A DNA stretch of 64,000 nt. It comes from Ensifer sp. IC3342 (lineage in GTDB: Bacteria > Pseudomonadota > Alphaproteobacteria > Rhizobiales > Rhizobiaceae). The position numbers were made by a program, and so were the translations under genes. The notes under the pieces were generated by a model that made no database searches, was not told the origin of the DNA, and saw nothing but the letters and a program-made list of their open reading frames with translations. Below, piece after piece: positions 59,517-64,000 of this stretch (the stretch's first letter is position 1; each line of letters opens with the position of its first letter). The DNA is taken from positions 24,347 through 88,346 of the forward strand of contig NZ_JADYVE010000018.1 of the NCBI RefSeq assembly GCF_020193655.1, in the 5' to 3' direction.

Positions 59517-59879
59517 TCACACGGCCGACAGACCATCGAACACTTCAATCATGGCGTCGCTGATGGCTTTGCCGAGTGCGGCCGCTGTTTCTATCAATGC
59601 TTCCTCGTTCATGTCACGAGCGGCCATGGCGAAGGCGGCGCCCTCTGCCGTTACGATTTGTTGCGCGCGCTGAATTGCCCACAGAGCAAAGTCGCTGCGA
59701 GTGCTGATTTCCACGGTTTCAATGATTTCTCCCTGATTTGTTCGAGCGGATGGCTTATAGCGAATCTGGAGGGCAATGCAGACGGAAGGTTCGTGCTGGA
59801 GAATGGGTTCGAGATAAACGAATGACGCAACAGTTCGACCTGTTTGTTTCGAATGAGACAGTTCCTTTGGCTGGTTCAT
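59517..59879 (-). CDS. Hypothetical protein convergent-overlapping with an exonuclease gene
   Basis: About 120 residues if begun at the ATG at 59879, overlapping the start of the exonuclease gene by 58 bases on the other strand. The part with protein-like character is VCIALQIRYKPSARTNQGEI, then ETVEISTRSDFALWAIQRAQ and MAARDMNEEALIETAAALGK. Acidic-helical C-terminus, no signal or membrane segment. Family not recognised, start uncertain. Confidence 0.42.
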   Translation of the reverse strand: MNQPKELSHSKQTGRTVASFVYLEPILQHEPSVCIALQIRYKPSARTNQGEIIETVEISTRSDFALWAIQRAQQIVTAEGAAFAMAARDMNEEALIETAAALGKAISDAMIEVFDGLSAV

Positions 59880-60786
59880 CTGCGATGATGCGCCAGCTGC
59901 CGGTCGCGTTGAGCGAAGACGATATGGTGCGACAACTCCTGGCAACAGGGCGATATCGCATCCTGAAAAAGCTCGAACCTCGTCCCGTTGCGGCGATCCC
60001 AAGGTCGGAGTTTCCACTGTGCGGCGTGATCCTCGATACCGAGACGACCGGCCTCAACCCTCGCAAGGACGAGATCATCGAGATCGGCGCGATGGCGTTC
60101 ACGTTCGATGCGGTCGGCACGATCGGCGATGTTACCGGCGTCTATGGTGGATTGCAGCAACCAAGCGTTCCAATTCCATCCGAGATCACGCGCCTCACCG
60201 GCATCACCGACGAAATGGTGGCGGGCCAGACGATCGATCGTCAAAAGCTGCGCGCCATCATTGAGCCTGCCGATCTCATCATCGCGCTTAACGCCGGCTT
60301 CGACCGGCCGTTCTGCGAGGCCTTCTCGCCGATCTTTGCCGGGAAAGCGTGGGCCTGTTCCGTCTCCGAAATCGACTGGACCTCACGCGGGTTCGAAGGC
60401 ACCAAGCTTGGTTACCTGATCGGGCAGGCAGGCTATTTCCATGAGGGCCATCGGGCCGAAGATGACTGCTTTGCCTGCTCGAGGTTCTCGATGAGGGGAG
60501 GGGAGAGCCGGGGCGGACGCCGTTTGCGGAGCTTTATGAAGCAAGCCTGCGATCCCGTGTTCGCGTCTTTGCGGAAAACAGCCCATTCGACATGAAGGAT
60601 CATCTCAGGGCGCGCGGCTATCGCTGGTCGGACGGCAGCGATGGCCGCCCTAAATCCTGGTGGATCGAGATTGCCGACGAGGCTCTCGATGATGAGCTTC
60701 GTTATCTGCGCTCGCAAATCTATCACTCGGATGAAGCAGATCCACCGGTCAAGCGCCTGACCGCATTCGACCGCTTCAAAGCTTGA
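59822..60786 (+). pseudogene. Frameshifted DnaQ-like 3'-5' exonuclease
   Basis: ATG 59822 opens QQFDLFVSNETVPLAG, then the DEDDh exonuclease domain: LDTETTGLNPRKDEIIEIGA (Asp/Glu pair), LIIALNAGFDRPFCEAF (Asp) and HRAEDDCFA (His/Asp). Right after this motif, near 60473, the frame breaks; in the next frame the protein continues LLEVLDEGRGEPGRTPFAEL, then SLRSRVRVFAENSPFDMKDH and RYLRSQIYHSDEADP to 60786. The conserved tail suggests a recent frameshift or an error. All exonuclease motifs precede the break, so the shortened product might still fold. Confidence 0.75.
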
Positions 60787-60971
60787 CGAGCTCGTCGTCT
60801 CGCGCATGAGGTACGGCGGATTTGCACCTGCGATCTGGGGTAATGGTTTGGCCCATCGAATCTCCCACCGCTTCCCCACAAAAAATGGAGTAACCAGAAA
60901 AGCAACCATGCGTCGACGCAGGTGATTGAAAGTGAGCGGGCAATCGTCTTCGCCGACGGAACATGTTATAA

Positions 60972-61241
60972 ATGGCGATGTCTGAAAGCGAACAGCAGTA
61001 CGAGTTTTCTGAATTCTCCGGGGAATTTGTCGACGACGGCGTCATGGTCACTATCGGCATATATCGCCCATCCGGGACCAACGCGGACTGGACACTCGAG
61101 GTCGTCGACCAAGAAGGCTACTCGACAGTTTGGGATGATTTGTTTGCCAGCGACCGCGAAGCGTTCGACGAATTTCTTGCGACGATCCAGCGAGATGGAA
61201 TTCGCAGTTTTCTTGAGCACTCCATTCACACTGTGCATTGA
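60972..61241 (+). CDS. Small acidic hypothetical protein
   Basis: 89 residues: SESEQQYEFSEFSGEFVDDG, then VMVTIGIYRPSGTNADWTLE and WDDLFASDREAFDEFLATIQ. It is strongly acidic and beta-then-helix in look. No strong ribosome site (ATG 60972 or 60978). Family not recognised. A stand-alone gene in a decayed region. Confidence 0.5.
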   Translation: MAMSESEQQYEFSEFSGEFVDDGVMVTIGIYRPSGTNADWTLEVVDQEGYSTVWDDLFASDREAFDEFLATIQRDGIRSFLEHSIHTVH

Positions 61242-62267
61242 CGCTTGACCGCATCCGTCCGCGCCAATAGCTCCCAAAGCGCTCACGAAGGTGCACCACC
61301 GCTCAAAAGGAGGCGGCAAGAACGCAGCTTTCGTGCCGGCGGTAAGGTTTCGTGGAATTCGAGAACGCTCGACTGTGCCCCGTCGGACTCAGCCACCTGC
61401 TGACGGCGAAGTATCTTCCTCATGTTGATTGCCTAATGCGAGCAGTTCCTTAAGATCCGCCAGCCCTGCTGTCGGGCAGAGGTTGCTCGGGGGGGCCTGC
61501 TTCGGCTTCCGCATGGCCCCATTCGATTTTAGCCTCAAATGTTGCTCGCGCCACAATGTCAATGACGAGCTCAGCCAGCTCATGGCACCAGCGGCGCTCG
61601 TTCTGGGGTATCTTGTTCTCCTTCGAGCTAACCGGATGATTGAGGCAGCACTCGATGATGCGGCGGAAGTCGCCGACGATGCCGGCGCTGTGAGCGAAGG
61701 CACAAAAACGCTTGCCGCCAACGACATTGCTATTACCGAAGGCGGGGCACCGGTGGCCGGCATCGTCCGCTTCCACAATGCTTTGCGAGAGCTCGTTGGC
61801 CGACGAGGCATCCGCGACGATGTCAGCCGCTACGAAGCGATCGGCTTCGGTCTCGTCGAGATGCATGGCGACGAGCGCAACAGCCTGCTCGAAAGTTTTC
61901 CGCAACTGGACAGCCCACTTCGACTGAGCGGGTTCTTTGATACGCTCTACGCTCGCTACGACGAGCGCTTCGTCGTTGGTGCGCCAGACCTGTCGAGCAC
62001 GACACGCAGGCTCGAATGGGATCCCGCATCGCCCGCGTTTCAGGTCCCCGGCCTGGACTACACTCCGCGGGTCGATAGCGAGGCAGTGCGTGGTAGCTTG
62101 CTATAAGCTCAGCTGCTCTCGTGATGGCCTCCCTGGAGTGTTCGCAACGGAGAAACCGGGTCCGCATGCGCGGGGCTTTCGACGACGCCAGGTAGTTAAT
62201 GCCCGATGAGAACTCACCGCCCTTCGGCAAGCAACAAGGCGAACAGGTCGGGCAGCTGATCGTCACC
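61242..62267. other. Ambiguous region, possible decayed gene
   Basis: A plus-strand frame (about 61552-62106; e.g. GRRGIRDDVSRYEAIGFGLV) and a minus-strand frame (61450-61905; e.g. HELAELVIDIVARATFEAKI) overlap and both have some protein-like character. Neither has a clear start site or a family I recognise. I would not call either without a database comparison. A short open frame at 62201-62299 is also unsupported. Confidence 0.35.
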
Positions 62268-62386
62268 TCACACATCCTGCTCGTCGATGGTGCGTGACGA
62301 ACGCGATAGGCGCTCGGCTGCTTCCTTGTTGCTCATGCATTCGGCGACCAACGCGAGCACGTGCTGTTCGTGCCGGGCCAAGCATC
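62268..62386 (-). pseudogene. LuxR-type helix-turn-helix remnant
   Basis: The minus strand reads ARHEQHVLALVAECMSNKEA, then AERLSRSSRTIDEQDV and a stop at 62268. This is the end of a LuxR/FixJ-type HTH (LTxREQxVLxLVAxGxSNKEAA). A stop codon stands directly upstream in the frame and the receiver domain is missing. Confidence 0.6.
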
Positions 62387-62725
62387 AGCCTGGTCGGCAG
62401 AACCGCGCCCGGATCCACCACGACGTTGTTCGCACCTTTGCTGAGGTAGAGGCCTGTCTCAGTGGCAAAGCGGGCATGGGCTGGTGATGTGAGCTTAAGA
62501 GCTGACAGGCAGGTCTCCTGGAATACTGCCATAATAACGTTTGCTACTACAGCTTACATTTGGTCGATTCAAGACAACCATAGGGGGCAGTGCATGTCGC
62601 GGCAACCATATATACGAAATGGTGTTGCATATGGGTATGGACAATTTGCGGTAGCAGTCGGTGAGAGCCCGCACACGGGACTGTACGCGGCTCGTCACCG
62701 CTCCATCGAAAAAGGGGTATGTGTC

Positions 62726-63529
62726 ATGGCTGTGCTGAAGAACGCGATAAATGCTCTTGATCCGGCTCCGGACAAGAAGAAGGAGATCACTCTGCTACTC
62801 AACCTATTGAGTGAGTTGTGCGAGCAAAAGGTCGTCGAGTTCAAACAGAGTGTCGAGCAGGATCTGAGGACCGCCGGCGACAAGGAGAACCGAACAATTC
62901 CGGTGACGGAGGTTCTCGCCCGCCACAATGAATACCGTGCCTATGTCAAAGACGAGGCTGGCAAGCTTGCGACCGAAGTCAGCGGGGCCGTGAAGAAATT
63001 TGTCTCAGGCGGCTCGGACAATATCATCAGCGGCATCGCTGACCTGGTGACGACGGGGCTCGAGGCGATCCTCGGAGCAGCCGAGGGCGTGCAAGCGGAG
63101 ATGGGCAGCTATTATATCGTGGTCCAGGACTACGGGATCGCGCGCTACGACATTCGAGCATGGACCAGGCGAATTGAAGCATCTGGCATTACAAGCAAGA
63201 TCGAGAACGCGATGGCAATCGTTGCGTTCAAGTCGAGCGTGGACGTGACCAAGCTGACCTTCAACACGTTCCTACTCGCCTATGGCGAACAGCTTGCTGC
63301 CATGAAGTTTCCGCCGAATGAACAGACTGAGTACATCGAGTATGCCGAGAAGATTTACGACAAGCTTCGCGGGCGTGCTGGTTTGGCATCAGAGCCCCGG
63401 GAGGGTCGGGTTTCGATTGATAGTTTCGCAAACCCGCCCCTGGTTGGTTTTCGGGCGCCGGGCCAGTTCTTCGGATCTCTTTGGGACAACACGGGCCAAT
63501 CGTTCACCCCGATGCGACCACGTTCCTAG
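62726..63529 (+). CDS. Unrecognised protein preceding a trypsin-like protease
   Basis: 267 residues from ATG 62726 (AAGGGG 8 bases upstream); a longer version from ATG 62594 (GGGGGCAGTGC upstream) would add 44 residues. N-terminal helical part AVLKNAINALDPAPDKKKEI, then LLLNLLSELCEQKVVEFKQS. The middle GGSDNIISGIADLVTTGLEA, then ILGAAEGVQAEM, is a glycine/alanine-rich amphipathic segment of the kind seen in membrane-active proteins. It continues SYYIVVQDYGIARYDIRAWT and later EQTEYIEYAEKIYDKLRGRA, with a proline/aromatic tail. No signal peptide. It lies 54 bases before the protease gene on the same strand. Confidence 0.6.
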   Translation: MAVLKNAINALDPAPDKKKEITLLLNLLSELCEQKVVEFKQSVEQDLRTAGDKENRTIPVTEVLARHNEYRAYVKDEAGKLATEVSGAVKKFVSGGSDNIISGIADLVTTGLEAILGAAEGVQAEMGSYYIVVQDYGIARYDIRAWTRRIEASGITSKIENAMAIVAFKSSVDVTKLTFNTFLLAYGEQLAAMKFPPNEQTEYIEYAEKIYDKLRGRAGLASEPREGRVSIDSFANPPLVGFRAPGQFFGSLWDNTGQSFTPMRPRS

Positions 63530-63583
63530 AATTCCGCACCCTGCCCTACCGAATATGTCTCCACGAGATCAAGGACACTCCTA

Positions 63584-64000
63584 ATGCCACATGTACCGAA
63601 TACACATATCCCGCCATACGACGCGATCGGGTTGCTCCGTATCGAATTTCCGGGATTTGGCGGATGGGGGACCGCCTCCCTCATTGGCGAGCGTTATCTG
63701 TTGACCTGCGCTCACAACGTATTCACTGATGGTCAGCTAGCGGTGTCGGCACAGTTTCATCGCGCCTACAACTCGGAGAACCGACCGGCGTCAAATGGCG
63801 TCGGGGTGGATTGTGCGTTCGTCAAACGTGCATTCAAAGTCGCGCATGACAGAAGCTGGGACATAGCAGTACTGCGACTGACCGAGGCATTCCACCAGGT
63901 CCAACCACTTCGGCTGGGAGTGGTCACAGAAAGCGAACAGCCGGACCGCAACATGCGGGTCGCCGGCTACCCCGGCACCAGGCACTATAGAATGTGGGAG
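63584..64000 (+). CDS. Trypsin-like serine protease (partial, runs off the window)
   Basis: The frame opens at ATG 63584 (AAGGA 9 bases upstream) and is still open at base 64000 (139 codons seen). GGWGTASLIGERYLLTCAHN contains the catalytic His (TCAH), and DRSWDIAVLRLTEAF contains the catalytic Asp; the Ser would lie beyond the window. It has no signal peptide, so it is presumably a cytoplasmic V8/trypsin-like protease, as in bacterial conflict systems that couple a trypsin-like domain to a neighbour. It probably forms an operon with the upstream unrecognised gene. Confidence 0.82.
   Translation, partial: MPHVPNTHIPPYDAIGLLRIEFPGFGGWGTASLIGERYLLTCAHNVFTDGQLAVSAQFHRAYNSENRPASNGVGVDCAFVKRAFKVAHDRSWDIAVLRLTEAFHQVQPLRLGVVTESEQPDRNMRVAGYPGTRHYRMWE

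Noticed and set aside
61429..62106. 225-codon plus-strand frame as a gene
   Set aside because: An overlapping minus-strand frame is equally protein-like, there is no ribosome site, and no family is recognised. Left as an ambiguous region.
1..64000. CRISPR arrays, tRNA, rRNA and riboswitches
   Set aside because: No regularly spaced repeats, no tRNA-like cloverleaf with a CCA-proximal pattern and no conserved riboswitch cores were noticed. A covariance-model scan would be needed to exclude small RNAs.

Overview
The window looks like an accessory replicon (megaplasmid or symbiotic-type plasmid) or a genomic island of an alphaproteobacterium of the order Rhizobiales, in the Rhizobium/Sinorhizobium range. 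The grounds are high-GC coding with Rhizobiales-type protein sequences, many ABC uptake operons each with its own regulator, a cbb3-oxidase/copper-ATPase block of the fixNOPQ-GHIS kind, and at least fifteen decayed gene remnants. I saw no rRNA, tRNA, CRISPR array or replication origin.

Layout. 1-6.25 kb: a peptide/opine-like catabolic and uptake operon (M20 amidohydrolase tail, M28 peptidase, polar amino-acid ABC transporter with two different binding proteins, then the tail of a decayed FAD oxidase). 6.3-11.8 kb: a scarred zone with a PIN toxin and HTH antitoxin, an ABC-exporter remnant, a divergent NmrA-like/AraC pair, a truncated IS1182-like element and a frameshifted cupin-like gene. 12.2-19.0 kb: an arabinoside locus (ArsR-type regulator with a large C-terminal domain, GH51 arabinofuranosidase, sugar ABC transporter) with matching palindromes before the regulator and the hydrolase. 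19.7-30.5 kb: a cyclic-acid/aromatic catabolic locus, divergent about a GntR regulator. One arm carries an intradiol dioxygenase with HpaH- and HpaI-like enzymes. The other carries a TIM-barrel protein (possible dehydroshikimate dehydratase), an ABC transporter, a shikimate dehydrogenase-like enzyme, an HpaF-like isomerase, AroQ and a Gfo/Idh/MocA dehydrogenase.

30.9-32.6 kb is debris (ABC-F ATPase, SDR and quinone-reductase remnants). 33.3-39.4 kb holds a partial Sox-like sulfur module: SoxY, SoxZ, a monoheme cytochrome, an FccB-type flavoprotein, a SoxA-like cytochrome, a Tat-exported metallophosphoesterase, a cupredoxin-like protein and SCO. 39.5-49 kb holds a hemA remnant, an orphan GroEL, and an unusual cbb3 oxidase operon in which CcoO is fused to two further cytochrome domains and the membrane anchor is encoded separately, followed by microproteins, a TauE-like membrane protein and the FixI copper ATPase. 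Reciprocal remnants (a FixI tail beside the SoxA-like gene, and a SoxA-like tail beside ccoN) suggest that the 36 kb and 42 kb loci derive from two copies of one ancestral block.

50-57.8 kb: genes behind three FNR/FixK-type boxes (CBS-domain protein, a CPBP-like membrane protein with a nitroreductase-like protein, a quinone oxidoreductase), then a BetI-like repressor divergent from an orphan choline-binding protein and a hydrolase, with an 18-bp perfect palindrome between them. 58-62.4 kb is another decayed stretch (XRE gene, broken LysR, frameshifted exonuclease, LuxR tail). The window ends inside a trypsin-like serine protease gene preceded by an unrecognised protein, possibly a two-gene conflict-type system.

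All assignments come from reading translated sequence and motifs. No database search was run, so substrate assignments are inferences.
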